Source: an uncultured Ulvibacter sp. (GTDB taxonomy: Bacteria > Bacteroidota > Bacteroidia > Flavobacteriales > Flavobacteriaceae). From it: a DNA stretch of 64,000 nt. Positions 34,443 to 44,433 of this stretch are shown here, piece after piece (within the stretch, counting starts at the first letter, position 1; each line of letters begins with the position of its first letter). Under the pieces are notes generated by a model. The model was not told the origin of the DNA. It did no database searches and saw nothing but the letters and a program-made list of their open reading frames with translations. A program made the translations under genes and the position numbers. Where the stretch lies: positions 124,001-188,000 of the forward strand of contig CALSSW010000005.1 of the NCBI GenBank assembly GCA_943789105.1, read 5' to 3'.

Positions 34443-35309
34443 TTATGCTGTTTTTTCGCGCAGTGGTTTGTTTTGCACTAAGTCAAGGTATAAATTTATT
34501 TTACGCTTCATGTCTTTACGGTGTGAAATAAAATCTAAAAACCCATGTTCTAAAACAAATTCTGCACTTTGGAAACCATCTGGAAGGTCTTTACCTGTTG
34601 TGTCTTTTACCACACGTGGTCCTGCAAAACCAATCAATGCTCCTGGCTCACTGATGTTAATATCACCAAGCATTGCAAAAGATGCTGTTGTTCCTCCCGT
34701 TGTAGGGTCTGTACATAAAGACACATAAGGAATACCTGCATCTGCTAATTGCGCAAGCTTTGCACTTGTTTTTGCCAGTTGCATCAGTGAAAGCGCTGCC
34801 TCCATCATTCTAGCACCTCCAGATTTACTAATGAGTAAAAAAGGTGTTTTGGTTTTTAAAGCATGATCTGCAGCACGTGCTATTTTCTCACCAACAACAC
34901 TACCCATAGAGCCTCCAATAAAACTAAAATCCATACAAGCAATCACTAAATTTTGCCCCATAGATTTTCCTACAGCCGTACGTACAGCATCATTTAATCC
35001 AGTTTTCTTTTGAGCATCTTTGAGTCTGTCTACATACTTCTTTTTGTCTTCAAACTTTAAAGGATCTTTAGAGGTAAGACTACTGTCTAGTTCTTTAAAC
35101 TTGTTGTTGTCAAATAAAATTTCAAAATATTCTTTACTACCAATACGCACATGGTACCCATCTTCTGGACTTACGTAGAAGTTTTTTTCTAATTCTTCTG
35201 CGTCTACTATTTTACCTGTAGGAGATTTGTACCACAATCCTTTTGGTACATCTTTTTTGTCTTCGGTGGGGGTGTTTATCCCTTTCTGTGTTCTTTTAAA
35301 CCAAGCCAT
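34443..35309 (-). CDS. accD: Acetyl-CoA carboxylase carboxyltransferase beta subunit, zinc ribbon lost
   Basis: With AccA forms the carboxyltransferase making malonyl-CoA. 288 residues with the crotonase-like core intact ([63 protein letters not shown]). The N-terminal zinc ribbon segment (about 20-55) aligns with E. coli but has none of the four Cys: KCDSC becomes KSPTG and VCPKC becomes VSPED, and residues 1-60 contain no Cys at all. The domain is kept in length, so it likely folds without zinc. Confidence 0.95.
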   Translation of the reverse strand: MAWFKRTQKGINTPTEDKKDVPKGLWYKSPTGKIVDAEELEKNFYVSPEDGYHVRIGSKEYFEILFDNNKFKELDSSLTSKDPLKFEDKKKYVDRLKDAQKKTGLNDAVRTAVGKSMGQNLVIACMDFSFIGGSMGSVVGEKIARAADHALKTKTPFLLISKSGGARMMEAALSLMQLAKTSAKLAQLADAGIPYVSLCTDPTTGGTTASFAMLGDINISEPGALIGFAGPRVVKDTTGKDLPDGFQSAEFVLEHGFLDFISHRKDMKRKINLYLDLVQNKPLREKTA

Positions 35310-35346
35310 ATCTTATGTGTTTAAAACGTATGTTATACTGTTTAGA

Positions 35347-36414
35347 TTACAATGTATTTACATTATTCAAGTCTTCAAAGGCTTTTGTAAGACGTTTTTT
35401 GAATGTTAGTTCTGCACCACGCATCCATTTTCTTGGATCGTAATATTTTTTATTTGGGATATCTCCACCATCTGGATTACCAATTTGAGTTCTAAGGTAC
35501 TCAATATTTTTGGTCATGTAATCTCTTGGTCCTTCTGTAAAAGCAAACTGAAGATCTGTGTCTATGTTCATCTTTACAACTCCATATCCAATAGCTTCAC
35601 GAATTTCTTCAACAGTAGATCCGCTTCCTCCATGAAATACAAAATCTACTGGATTATTCCCTGTGCCAAATTTTTCTTGAACAAATTCCTGAGAATTTTT
35701 TAAGATTTTTGGTGTCAGCTTAACATTTCCCGGCTTGTATACACCGTGTACATTACCAAAAGCAGCTGCAATCGTGAACTGGTTACTAACCTTTGATAAC
35801 TCTTCGTAGGCATACGCCACCTCTTCTGGCTGTGTGTATAGCTTTGATACATCTACATCACTATTATCTACACCATCTTCTTCTCCTCCTGTAATACCGA
35901 GCTCAATCTCTAAAGTCATGCCTATTTTGCACATACGGGCCAGGTATTCTTTACAAATTGCGATATTCTCTTCAATAGGTTCTTCACTAAGATCAATCAT
36001 GTGAGAGCTATAAAGAGGTTTTCCAGTTTCTTTGAAATGTTGTTCTCCAGCATCTAAAAGCCCGTCAATCCAAGGTAATAATTTTTTTGCACAGTGGTCT
36101 GTATGTAAAATTACTGTTGCTCCGTATAACTCTGCTAGTTGGTGTACATGTTTTGCACCCGCAATTCCTCCAGCAATGGCCGCTTGGTGATTGTCATTAG
36201 AGAGTCCTTTACCTGCATTAAACAAACATCCTCCATTTGAGAATTGAATGTTTACAGGGGCATTTAATTCGGCCGCAGTTTCCATTACTGCATTTACACT
36301 GCTATTTCCTACAACATTTACTGCTGGCATTGCAAATCCTTTTTCTTTAGCATATGCGTGGATGGCTTGAATTTCTTTTCCAGAAGCAACTCCTGGTTTA
36401 ATTGTATGTGACAT
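35347..36414 (-). CDS. fbaA: Class II fructose-bisphosphate aldolase
   Basis: Zinc-dependent aldolase of glycolysis and gluconeogenesis. 355 residues with metal-binding HTDHCAKK, GNVHGVYKPGNVKL and the phosphate-binding FHGGSGST, plus NMDT-like KMNIDTDLQ. Length and sequence fit the E. coli FbaA (class IIA) type. It is 37 bases upstream of accD on the same strand and has its own -7 box. Confidence 0.95.
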   Translation of the reverse strand: MSHTIKPGVASGKEIQAIHAYAKEKGFAMPAVNVVGNSSVNAVMETAAELNAPVNIQFSNGGCLFNAGKGLSNDNHQAAIAGGIAGAKHVHQLAELYGATVILHTDHCAKKLLPWIDGLLDAGEQHFKETGKPLYSSHMIDLSEEPIEENIAICKEYLARMCKIGMTLEIELGITGGEEDGVDNSDVDVSKLYTQPEEVAYAYEELSKVSNQFTIAAAFGNVHGVYKPGNVKLTPKILKNSQEFVQEKFGTGNNPVDFVFHGGSGSTVEEIREAIGYGVVKMNIDTDLQFAFTEGPRDYMTKNIEYLRTQIGNPDGGDIPNKKYYDPRKWMRGAELTFKKRLTKAFEDLNNVNTL

Positions 36415-36434
36415 AAGATGGTTTAATTTAAACG

Positions 36435-36442
36435 CAAAAATA
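36435..36442 (-). promoter_or_regulatory. -7 box of the fbaA promoter
   Basis: The minus strand reads TATTTTTG (TAnnTTTG), 20 bases before the fbaA ATG. Confidence 0.5.
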
Positions 36443-36594
36443 ATAAATTTAAGTTATAATTAACAGTCAATTCTAGTGCATTTATTTCTCTTTTTGTGGG
36501 ATAGCTTTGCTAGCGGGGGCAACACTTTTATGATCTAGTTTTTAGAAGAATAAATTTCAATTTTTTCTCAAGTTCTACCCCAATTTCTAATTCT

Positions 36595-39195
36595 CTAGAA
36601 GGGGTAATTAATACCAATATTAAAAACAGCATTGGCAAAGTTACTTTCTTTGAACCACCTGTTTGATTTAGAAAGTGCTGGGTTGTGTATCTTAAAGCCA
36701 GTGTCTAATCTAGCTACAAAAAAACCAAAATCATATCTCAGGCCCAAACCAGAGGCAATGGCGAGTTCTTTTAAATCTTCCAAGCCGCTGAATCTAAGAG
36801 ATTTGTCTTTTACATTATCCAGTGCATTCCAGATATTTCCGCCATCTATAAACAAGGCTCCTTTAAAGGCCCCCAAGATAGGGAAGCGGTATTCTAGATT
36901 AAAGGCAAGTTTAAAGTTAGCCTCATTAAACTCAAATAGACTGGCGCTAGATCCTGGACCAAGATCATAGGGTCTCCAACCTCTATTGTCATTGGCTCCA
37001 CCTGCAAAATAACTCCTAGTAAATGGGATACTTTCACTATTTCCGTAAGGAATGGCTATGCCTCCAAAAGCCCGAATGGCCAGTACATTATCATTTGAGA
37101 CCTGCCAGTGTTTAATAAATTCTGCCTCTACTTTTGCGTATTGAGAAAATACGACACCTAGGGTTTCATAATTTTCAGTATTATTTTTTTCAAGTCCAAT
37201 AAGATTAGATATCCCTGACAAAATTTCTCCTGCAGTCTCAAGTTTCCATCGAAATCTCGAAAAATTCTTGTCAAAAATTGTTTCTCTCGTATCATGGGTC
37301 CAAGTGAAATTTGTAGAAAGAATAAGATTGTTTTCTTTTAGTCTGTTTTCTCTTTGTATTACGCTTATAAGAGTGTTTGTTTGTTCCTGATCTAGGGGGT
37401 AGACTCCTTGGGTACTATTATCTAAAAACGTATTTATACCAAAGGGAATCTCCAATTGAATTTCATTGTCTTGCGAGGTAGAATACAAAGAGGGGTCTAT
37501 GCTTCCTGGATTGGCGTTCTCAATATCTTGGGCAATTTTATTAGCTTGATTGTATGAGTTGGTATAAATATTAAAGTAATTACTTGTATTGAGGTTTCTG
37601 ACAAATTGTACATTAAATAAATCAAAACTATTTGTTCTGGTTTTTGATGGACGCCAATTGTAATTAAAGACCCCACTAAGGTTTTGTCTGTCTAGCCCTA
37701 TATTGTTTTGTGCATTAAATCCAAGACTAATATTGGTAGTTGGTGCCATGTATTTTGGGATCCATCTATCTACATTAACAGGCAGCATGACCCTAGGTAT
37801 AGACAATTTTGAAGTAACACCAAATTCTGAGATATTAAAAAAACTGTCGTTGTCTGCAACATCTTTTGAGGCTCCCAGTGAGCCATTACCAGATATTTGT
37901 AAAATCTCAGCTCCTCTAAAAACATTTCTTAAAAACAATGAGCCTTTAAATCCAATACCCAGTTGCTGAATGCTTGAGGAAAAGGCATCAAAACTAGCAT
38001 CTAGTGTTGCCTTTTTTCTTGGAGTTAAAAAAATAGTACTCACCAAGCTTTGATGAGATAGATCTCTTGGGTCTTCCTGGTAGGTTATATTTGGGTATTT
38101 AAAAACGTTTAAATCACTAAGTTGGTTGTAGGTTAGGTTTCTATCTACATCTCTATAAATTTTGTTGGGTAAAATAGCAATAGCGTCTGTAATGGCCTTT
38201 GGGTTGTATTTTAATTTGTCGTAACTAAATAATGTATACCCATTATAGCGAACAGAATCTTGGAACTTCCTTCCTTGGTTGGCAAAGGAGTAATCTGTTA
38301 TAATTTTTACATCATTTACTTTATAGACTTTAAAAGGCACTGTTTTGGTAGTGTCATTAACTTCAATGGAGCGCTGGGGTATGATATAGGTAATGTTAAC
38401 TTTATTACCGGTATTAACGGTGTCTGCCTCAAAATTTATGTAGTCTCTGTCAAAGTTATACAAGCCAGAGTTGCGTAGTTGTAGGTTAATACGTTCTCGC
38501 TCGTTTTCAAAATCTGTAGCAGCATACTGAGTTGCTTTTTTTATAAAGGTGTTATTTTTAGTGGCCTGAATGATAGAGTCTATAATTGGAGAGGCAATTT
38601 TCTGAGAAATGTTATTTACATAATAAGGTTCTTTTAGAGTTACATTATAAGTAATCTCTGCTCTGTTGGCTTTGCGCTTATTTTTTGTAATCTCATAACC
38701 TACCTTTACATTAAACCATCCCTTTTTTTCATACCACTGTTTGATACGTTCCAGGGATTTTTTGGTTTTAGTTTCATCAATGATCTCTGGAGCATCTCCA
38801 GATTTTTTTAACCATTGGTTAAAGCTTGTGTAGTAGTTTCCTAGTTCGTCTACTTGTTTTTTGGAAAGCAGGCGTATTAATTTTTGTTCTCTTTTGGGTT
38901 TTTTATGCAGCCAAGTGTTAAAAGTACTATCTGGCTGTTGGTCTGCAAGATTGTACAAATACAGCCCTGCAGGAATACCAATTAAGGGTATTTTAGTATT
39001 AGGGCGCTGGGTTAATTGGCTAAAGACCCCAAAGTCATCTACTTTTTGTTCATCTACCTCAATGGTGTTTTTTGTGAGTAAAAGTTGATCTTGAGTTACA
39101 TTTTTAACTGCATTACAAGACCCTAGGAGGGTCGTAATTCCTAAAATTAATGATATTTTTGTGATGCCTAATTCCAAATGTGTTGAAAGGGTCAA
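36595..39195 (-). CDS. tamL: Translocation and assembly module lipoprotein TamL (Omp85 family)
   Basis: Outer-membrane Omp85-family protein, the Bacteroidota counterpart of TamA, which works with TamB in outer-membrane biogenesis. 866 residues: lipoprotein signal with lipobox LGSC (C27), POTRA-type region (about 140-330), and a C-terminal beta barrel ending in NIGINYPF with final Phe. RSYFAGGANDNRGWRPYDLGPG is the Omp85 loop-6 region. No ATG is found near the start: TTG at 39195, or TTG at 39177 (MELGITKISLILG), both give a plausible signal peptide. Confidence 0.9.
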   Translation of the reverse strand: MTLSTHLELGITKISLILGITTLLGSCNAVKNVTQDQLLLTKNTIEVDEQKVDDFGVFSQLTQRPNTKIPLIGIPAGLYLYNLADQQPDSTFNTWLHKKPKREQKLIRLLSKKQVDELGNYYTSFNQWLKKSGDAPEIIDETKTKKSLERIKQWYEKKGWFNVKVGYEITKNKRKANRAEITYNVTLKEPYYVNNISQKIASPIIDSIIQATKNNTFIKKATQYAATDFENERERINLQLRNSGLYNFDRDYINFEADTVNTGNKVNITYIIPQRSIEVNDTTKTVPFKVYKVNDVKIITDYSFANQGRKFQDSVRYNGYTLFSYDKLKYNPKAITDAIAILPNKIYRDVDRNLTYNQLSDLNVFKYPNITYQEDPRDLSHQSLVSTIFLTPRKKATLDASFDAFSSSIQQLGIGFKGSLFLRNVFRGAEILQISGNGSLGASKDVADNDSFFNISEFGVTSKLSIPRVMLPVNVDRWIPKYMAPTTNISLGFNAQNNIGLDRQNLSGVFNYNWRPSKTRTNSFDLFNVQFVRNLNTSNYFNIYTNSYNQANKIAQDIENANPGSIDPSLYSTSQDNEIQLEIPFGINTFLDNSTQGVYPLDQEQTNTLISVIQRENRLKENNLILSTNFTWTHDTRETIFDKNFSRFRWKLETAGEILSGISNLIGLEKNNTENYETLGVVFSQYAKVEAEFIKHWQVSNDNVLAIRAFGGIAIPYGNSESIPFTRSYFAGGANDNRGWRPYDLGPGSSASLFEFNEANFKLAFNLEYRFPILGAFKGALFIDGGNIWNALDNVKDKSLRFSGLEDLKELAIASGLGLRYDFGFFVARLDTGFKIHNPALSKSNRWFKESNFANAVFNIGINYPF

Positions 39196-39230
39196 GAGGG
39201 TTGTTTGTTTAAAATCAAAAATACTATAAT

Positions 39231-39956
39231 TTGATAAGTAAAGTTCAAATAAAACTAATAACGAGTTTACAGCAAAAAAAGTACCGTAACAAAGAAGGTC
39301 TTTTTATTGCAGAGGGTCCTAAGGTGATAGCGGAGCTTTTAACCCAAGGACTTGAGCTTCACAGCCACTATCATATAAATCTGCAGGCTGATGATTCTGG
39401 TATTCAAGAAATTTCAGAAGTGCTCCTTCAAAAAATTAGTTGTTTAAAAACGCCAAACACCTCTTTGGCAACCTTTAAAATACCTACTCCAAAACCACTT
39501 ATAAACACCGGGCTCACCCTTGTGGTAGACGCCGTAAGAGATCCAGGAAATTTAGGCACAATAATTAGACTCTGTGATTGGTTTGGAGTTAGCCAATTAG
39601 TGTGTTCTATGGATACCGTAGATTGCTATAACCCTAAGGTTGTTCAAGCAACGATGGGTTCTATAGCTAGAGTTGCTATTCATTACTTAGACATTCATCA
39701 ATATATACACCAGGCTAAAGTGCCTGTCTACACAGCCATTATGGATGGAGAAAATGTATATAATGCCACCTTGGCTAGTGATGCAATATTAATTATGGGA
39801 AATGAAGCAAATGGGGTTTCTCAGAAAATAAAAGCCCTTTCTACCCATCAAATTGCCATTCCACAATTTGGGGACTTGCACGCTACAGAGAGTTTGAATG
39901 TGGCCTCTGCCACGGCAATACTCCTGAGTGAGTTTGTGCGTACTACTGAAATGTAA
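39231..39956 (+). CDS. TrmH-family (SpoU) RNA 2'-O-methyltransferase
   Basis: SPOUT-fold methyltransferase for rRNA or tRNA ribose. 241 residues: N-terminal substrate domain (QQKKYRNKEGLFIAEGPKV) and SPOUT motifs VVDAVRDPGNLGTIIRL (motif 1), ILIMGNEANGVS (motif 2) and IPQFGDLHATESLNVASATAILL (motif 3, knot). It starts at TTG 39231, 35 bases from the divergent tamL. Its end overlaps the convergent porT by 14 bases. Exact RNA target unknown. Confidence 0.92.
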   Translation: MISKVQIKLITSLQQKKYRNKEGLFIAEGPKVIAELLTQGLELHSHYHINLQADDSGIQEISEVLLQKISCLKTPNTSLATFKIPTPKPLINTGLTLVVDAVRDPGNLGTIIRLCDWFGVSQLVCSMDTVDCYNPKVVQATMGSIARVAIHYLDIHQYIHQAKVPVYTAIMDGENVYNATLASDAILIMGNEANGVSQKIKALSTHQIAIPQFGDLHATESLNVASATAILLSEFVRTTEM

Positions 39957-40650
39957 AATTAATAAACACCCCCCGAGAATTAATAGCGCTGAGATTTGAA
40001 GTCCATTGACTTAATGGGTTATTATCTGGCACCAGTTCATTGCTAGTTGCAAATACGCCCCTAATTGTTGGCGTGAATTTAAAGAAATATAAATAAATAT
40101 CTACTCCAAAACCAAGCTCAAAATAGTTGGTGATGCGCGTGGTCCTGAATTGTCCTAGGCTATTATCTTCAGGGTTTTTCTCGTTACTTGACAAGTTTAA
40201 AGAGGTAGAAACCCCACCCACTACAAAAGGCTTCCAGTTGTTGAGCCTTTTGGTGCTAAACTTTAGCAACAATGGCAGGTGAATATAGGTAGATTTAACC
40301 TCACGCAGTGCGGCTATTTCATCTCCAATTCTTGGAAAAATTAGGTTTCTTTGGGTAAAATAAAGTCCTGGCTCTAGCCTAAGGTTTATGTATTTGCTGA
40401 TGCGCATATCTCCAATAAGCCCCACGTTAAAACCTGTAGTTGGCTCAACAATGACATCTGTATTAGTGTTTCCCAGCTCATCGTTGTATTCAATTTTAAA
40501 ATCATAGCTATTAAACCCTAAAAAGTAACCCCAAGTTAAAAATTTGGCATCAAAGGTTTCTAGGTTAGACAAGCGCTCACTGCTAAATAGTTGCGCTTGA
40601 ACACTTTGAGTGAGCAGTCCTAGGGCCAGAAGTATTATTAGTTTTTTCAT
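39943..40650 (-). CDS. porT: Type IX secretion system protein PorT
   Basis: Outer-membrane beta-barrel protein needed for type IX secretion. 235 residues with signal peptide (1-19, ending VQA) and an eight-strand-like barrel (GYFLGFNSYDFKI, NLRLEPGLYFTQRNLIF, FVVGGVSTSLNL, GVFINFTFQ). Assignment rests on the sequence form and on its position directly after ubiE, a linkage usual in Flavobacteriaceae. The two genes are separated by one base. It would serve the sorting-domain protein at 25287 and gliding adhesins. Confidence 0.85.
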   Translation of the reverse strand: MKKLIILLALGLLTQSVQAQLFSSERLSNLETFDAKFLTWGYFLGFNSYDFKIEYNDELGNTNTDVIVEPTTGFNVGLIGDMRISKYINLRLEPGLYFTQRNLIFPRIGDEIAALREVKSTYIHLPLLLKFSTKRLNNWKPFVVGGVSTSLNLSSNEKNPEDNSLGQFRTTRITNYFELGFGVDIYLYFFKFTPTIRGVFATSNELVPDNNPLSQWTSNLSAINSRGVFINFTFQ

Positions 40651-40651
40651 A

Positions 40652-41389
40652 CTATTTTGTAGCGCTATAAATGGTAGCTACACCAAAAGTTTGTGGTTTG
40701 TGTTGTACCTCTATAAACCCGGTTTTTCTTAAAATATTGTTTAATGCTTCTGCGTAAGGAAAAACAGAGGCGCTTTCACTTAAATAGTTATAAGCAACTT
40801 TGTCTTTACTAAATAAAGTACCCACCAAGGGTAAAATGTTCTTGCTATAAATATGGTATCCTTGTTTGAAAGGAAACTTCTCTGGAACAGAGGTCTCTAA
40901 GATAATAAACAGCCCGCCCTTTTTTAATACACGTAGTATTTCAGAAAGTCCTTTTTCTAGATTTTCAAAATTCCGTACTCCAAAAGATACCGTAACCACA
41001 TCAAAACTGTTGTCTTCAAAAGGCATAGCCTCACCATCTCCTTTAATAAAATCTACCTTTGCCTGTAAGGCCGTGTTGTTTACTTTTTTACGTGCCATTG
41101 ACAACATTCCCTCAGAGAGATCAAAACCTATGATTTTTTTTGCTGAAATGTATTTAGCAAATTCTATGGCTAAATCACCGGTGCCAGTAGCAACATCTAG
41201 TATGCTATCTGGGGTATGATTTTTTGCCATCTGCAGCACCTTACGGCGCCATTTTAAGTCTGTACCTAAAGATATTACTCTGTTAAGGCTGTCATACTTA
41301 TTTGATATGGTGTCAAACATTTGTTCTACTTGCTCTTTTTTGTTGAGGGTAGAATCTTTGTAAGGGGTTACTTTTTTTTGTGTTGTCAT
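40652..41389 (-). CDS. ubiE: Demethylmenaquinone methyltransferase UbiE/MenG
   Basis: C-methylation step giving menaquinone, the respiratory quinone of this group. 245 residues with the family signature YDSLNRVISLGTDLKWRRKV, SAM motif I DVATGTGDLAIEFA, FDLSEGMLSMARKK and VSFGVRNFENLEKGL. It has a -7 box 9 bases before its ATG and is followed by porT. Confidence 0.95.
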   Translation of the reverse strand: MTTQKKVTPYKDSTLNKKEQVEQMFDTISNKYDSLNRVISLGTDLKWRRKVLQMAKNHTPDSILDVATGTGDLAIEFAKYISAKKIIGFDLSEGMLSMARKKVNNTALQAKVDFIKGDGEAMPFEDNSFDVVTVSFGVRNFENLEKGLSEILRVLKKGGLFIILETSVPEKFPFKQGYHIYSKNILPLVGTLFSKDKVAYNYLSESASVFPYAEALNNILRKTGFIEVQHKPQTFGVATIYSATK

Positions 41390-41397
41390 TTCGGGTG

Positions 41398-41405
41398 CAA
41401 AAATA
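41398..41405 (-). promoter_or_regulatory. -7 box of the ubiE-porT promoter
   Basis: The minus strand reads TATTTTTG then CACCCG. The same 14 bases occur before rpsO. It is only 9 bases before the ATG, so the leader is very short. Confidence 0.5.
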
Positions 41406-41527
41406 GCATTTTTTATTGTTACATTTTTTCAATTTTTGAAAACGACATTAAAATAAATAATCTTGTAAATACCCTTGTTTGGTTGCAGAATCATTCTCAA
41501 AATAGAAGATGCCATCTGTTGTGTCCT

Positions 41528-41554
41528 TTGTGATTTAAAAATTCAATACATTTG
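41528..41554 (+). promoter_or_regulatory. Promoter of trkA-trkH
   Basis: TTG (41528-41530), 16 bases, then TACATTTG (41547-41554, TAnnTTTG). Spacing is slightly shorter than usual. It supports the start at 41577 over the longer open frame beginning at 41475. Confidence 0.5.
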
Positions 41555-41576
41555 CACCTTATTTCTAATTACTGTT

Positions 41577-42926
41577 ATGAAAATTATTATCGCCGGTGCA
41601 GGTGAAGTAGGGTTCCATTTGGCAAAACTATTATCTTTTGAATCTCAAGATATTACACTTATTGATACCCACAGAGATTCTTTGTCATATGCAGATACCC
41701 ATCTAGATATACGTGTTGTTCGCGGAGATGCAACCTCTATCAAGGTCCTGGAAGACAGTAATGTTATTGACACAGATTTGGTCATAGCTGTAACCTCCTC
41801 AGAGACTACCAATATCACTGTTTGCGTTTTAGCCAAACAATTAGGAGCAAAGAGGACCATAGCTAGAATTTCAAACACTGAATTTATAGATCGTAAAGAT
41901 GAGGTTGGTTTTACCAAATTTGGTATTGATGAGCTAATTTCTCCAGAATCTTTGGCTGCCAATGAAATAGAGTTGCTTTTAAACCAGAGTGCTTTTAACG
42001 ACACCTATGAGTTTGAAGGGGGCGCCTTAACTATGATTGGCCTGCATTTAAACCGCACCAATAGTTTTATAGATAAAACAGTTAAAGAGGTGGCAAGCGT
42101 GTTTCCTAATTTAAAGTATGTGCCTATAGCCATGCAACGTTACGGCACTCAATATACCATTATACCCAGAGGAGATACTCAATTTAAAGAAGGGGATCAG
42201 GTGTATTTTATAACCACCAAAGAAGGGGTTGATGAAATCTACGAGCTTACCGGAAAACAGCGGCACGAGATTAGAAATGTTATGATTTTGGGAGGGAGTA
42301 ATATTGGGTATAAAACAGCCAGTGATTTATGTAAAAATAGATTTAACGTAAAGCTTATCGAAAACGATAAGGAAAAGGCTTTTGAGATAGCCGATGACAT
42401 ACCAAGCTGTCTGGTTATTAATGGTGATGGAAGAAATGTAGAACTTCTCCTAGAGGAGGATGTTCAAGGCATGGATGCTTTTATTTCTGTAACAGGAAAT
42501 AGTGAAACCAATATCATGTCTTGTTTGGTAGCGAAATCTAAAGGGGTTAAAAAAACAATTGCCCTTGTAGAGAATATGGACTACTTTCAGTTGTCTCACT
42601 CTATTGGTATTGATACTTTAATTAATAAAAAATTACTGGCAGCCAATAATATCTTTAGATACATACGAAAAGGGGAGGTTGTTGCTATGACCAAGCTAAA
42701 CAACATGAATGCAGAGTTGTTGGAGTTTGTGGTAACGCCATCTTCTAATGTTACAAACAAGACCATACGAGATATTGATATTCCTCGCTCTGCCATAATT
42801 GGTGGTGTGGTAAGAGATGGTGAGGGGCAAATTGCTCTGGGTGATTTTAAAATACAAAGCGGTGATCGTGTTGTTGTGTGTTGCCAACCACATTCTATAG
42901 GTAAAGTAGAAAAACTCTTTGTGTAA
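41577..42926 (+). CDS. trkA: Trk potassium uptake regulatory subunit TrkA
   Basis: Peripheral NAD(H)-binding subunit that gates TrkH. The ATG at 41577 gives MKIIIAGAGEVGFHLAKLL, the normal start, for 449 residues. It has two RCK_N Rossmann domains (GxGxxG-type GAGEVG at 7-12, and GGSNIGYKTASDL about 235) each followed by an RCK_C domain. Its stop overlaps the trkH start (TAATG). Confidence 0.95.
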   Translation: MKIIIAGAGEVGFHLAKLLSFESQDITLIDTHRDSLSYADTHLDIRVVRGDATSIKVLEDSNVIDTDLVIAVTSSETTNITVCVLAKQLGAKRTIARISNTEFIDRKDEVGFTKFGIDELISPESLAANEIELLLNQSAFNDTYEFEGGALTMIGLHLNRTNSFIDKTVKEVASVFPNLKYVPIAMQRYGTQYTIIPRGDTQFKEGDQVYFITTKEGVDEIYELTGKQRHEIRNVMILGGSNIGYKTASDLCKNRFNVKLIENDKEKAFEIADDIPSCLVINGDGRNVELLLEEDVQGMDAFISVTGNSETNIMSCLVAKSKGVKKTIALVENMDYFQLSHSIGIDTLINKKLLAANNIFRYIRKGEVVAMTKLNNMNAELLEFVVTPSSNVTNKTIRDIDIPRSAIIGGVVRDGEGQIALGDFKIQSGDRVVVCCQPHSIGKVEKLFV

Positions 42927-44431
42927 TGAGTTTTTTTAAACAAGTAAATCATAAAATTATTGCACATATCATGGGCCTACTCCTAGCGGTAAACGGCTCT
43001 TTTATGTTGATATCCTCTATTATGAGCGCCGTCTACAACGATGGTGTGCTTCACCAAATGTTACTCTCTGGAATAGTTACTATGGCAACAGGAGGCCTGG
43101 TTATGTTTTTAACCCGCAAGCACAAAAAAGAACTACACAAAAAAGACGGATATATTGTTGTGGCAATGGGCTGGATTATTATGTCTTTGGCCGGCACACT
43201 GCCGTATTTATTTACAGGTGCAATACCCTCATTTACCAATGCTTTTTTTGAAACCATGAGTGGCTATTCTACAACTGGAGCTAGTATTTTAAATGATGTA
43301 GAGAGCCTCCCAAAGGGTGTTTTATTTTGGAGAAGTATTACCCACTGGATAGGCGGCATGGGTATTATTGTTTTAGCTGTTGCCATATTGCCACTATTAG
43401 GTATTGGAGGGATGCAGTTATTTGCTGCAGAAGCTCCGGGTCCAGGAGGAGATAAGTTACACCCAAGAATTACAGATACTGCAAAACGTTTGTGGCTCAT
43501 ATATGTGGGTTATACCGCTGCAGAAACGCTATTGTTAAGCCTTGCTGGGATGAGCTTTTTTGATGCAATCAATCATTCATTGAGTACCCTTAGTACGGGT
43601 GGTTTTTCTACTAAAAATGCAAGTATAGCTCACTGGAATGACACGCCACTTATACAGTACATAATTATGTTTTTTATGTTTCTGGCAGGTACTAATTTTG
43701 TGTTAAGCTATTTTGCATTTAAGCTCAAATTTTCAAAAATAATTCGTGATCAGGAGTTTAAAGCCTACTCATTTTTACTTATTACCCTTACGGCTATTTT
43801 TGCAGCCGTTATTTACTTTAAAGTTGATCTTAGCGCCAGTAGTATTGTGCACCCTATGGTATGGGGAGGGTTGGAAGCAAGCGTTCGTCACGGTTTATTT
43901 CAGATATTAGCCATTGTTACCACCACAGGTTTTGTGACTGCAGATTACGCTATCTGGACTCCAATTTTAACGATCTCTTTATTTGGTTTAATGTTTTTGG
44001 GTGGATCTTCTGGATCAACCTCTGGAGGGATTAAAATTGTACGCCATTTAATTATGATTAAAAACGGAGTGTTAGAATTTAAACGTACCCTGCATCCCAA
44101 TGCAATTTTACCCGTACGTTATAACACCAGAGCCGTACAACAGCCTATTGTTTTTAATATACTTGGGTTTTTTATATTGTACATGCTGTCCTTTATTGTA
44201 GGCGTGATTGTTTTTTCTGTGCTCGGGCTTGATTTTAAAACGGCGCTGGGCGCTGCAGCATCAACCCTTGGTAATGTTGGTCCAGCTTTAGGAGATCTTG
44301 GCCCTGTACATACCTATTCAGATTTGCCATCATTGGCAAAATTATGGGCTACTTTTTTAATGTTAATTGGAAGACTGGAACTCTTTACAGTGCTTATTTT
44401 ATTCACGCCTTTTTTCTGGCGAACACGATAG
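42926..44431 (+). CDS. trkH: Trk potassium uptake channel subunit TrkH
   Basis: Membrane channel subunit for K+ uptake. 501 residues, about ten membrane helices, and the four pore-loop filters: YSTTGAS (about 111-117), STGGFS (about 225), TTTGFV (about 333) and GNVGPAL (about 450). Translationally coupled to trkA. It is convergent with the OmpA-like gene two bases away. Confidence 0.95.
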   Translation: MSFFKQVNHKIIAHIMGLLLAVNGSFMLISSIMSAVYNDGVLHQMLLSGIVTMATGGLVMFLTRKHKKELHKKDGYIVVAMGWIIMSLAGTLPYLFTGAIPSFTNAFFETMSGYSTTGASILNDVESLPKGVLFWRSITHWIGGMGIIVLAVAILPLLGIGGMQLFAAEAPGPGGDKLHPRITDTAKRLWLIYVGYTAAETLLLSLAGMSFFDAINHSLSTLSTGGFSTKNASIAHWNDTPLIQYIIMFFMFLAGTNFVLSYFAFKLKFSKIIRDQEFKAYSFLLITLTAIFAAVIYFKVDLSASSIVHPMVWGGLEASVRHGLFQILAIVTTTGFVTADYAIWTPILTISLFGLMFLGGSSGSTSGGIKIVRHLIMIKNGVLEFKRTLHPNAILPVRYNTRAVQQPIVFNILGFFILYMLSFIVGVIVFSVLGLDFKTALGAAASTLGNVGPALGDLGPVHTYSDLPSLAKLWATFLMLIGRLELFTVLILFTPFFWRTR

Positions 44432-44433
44432 GG

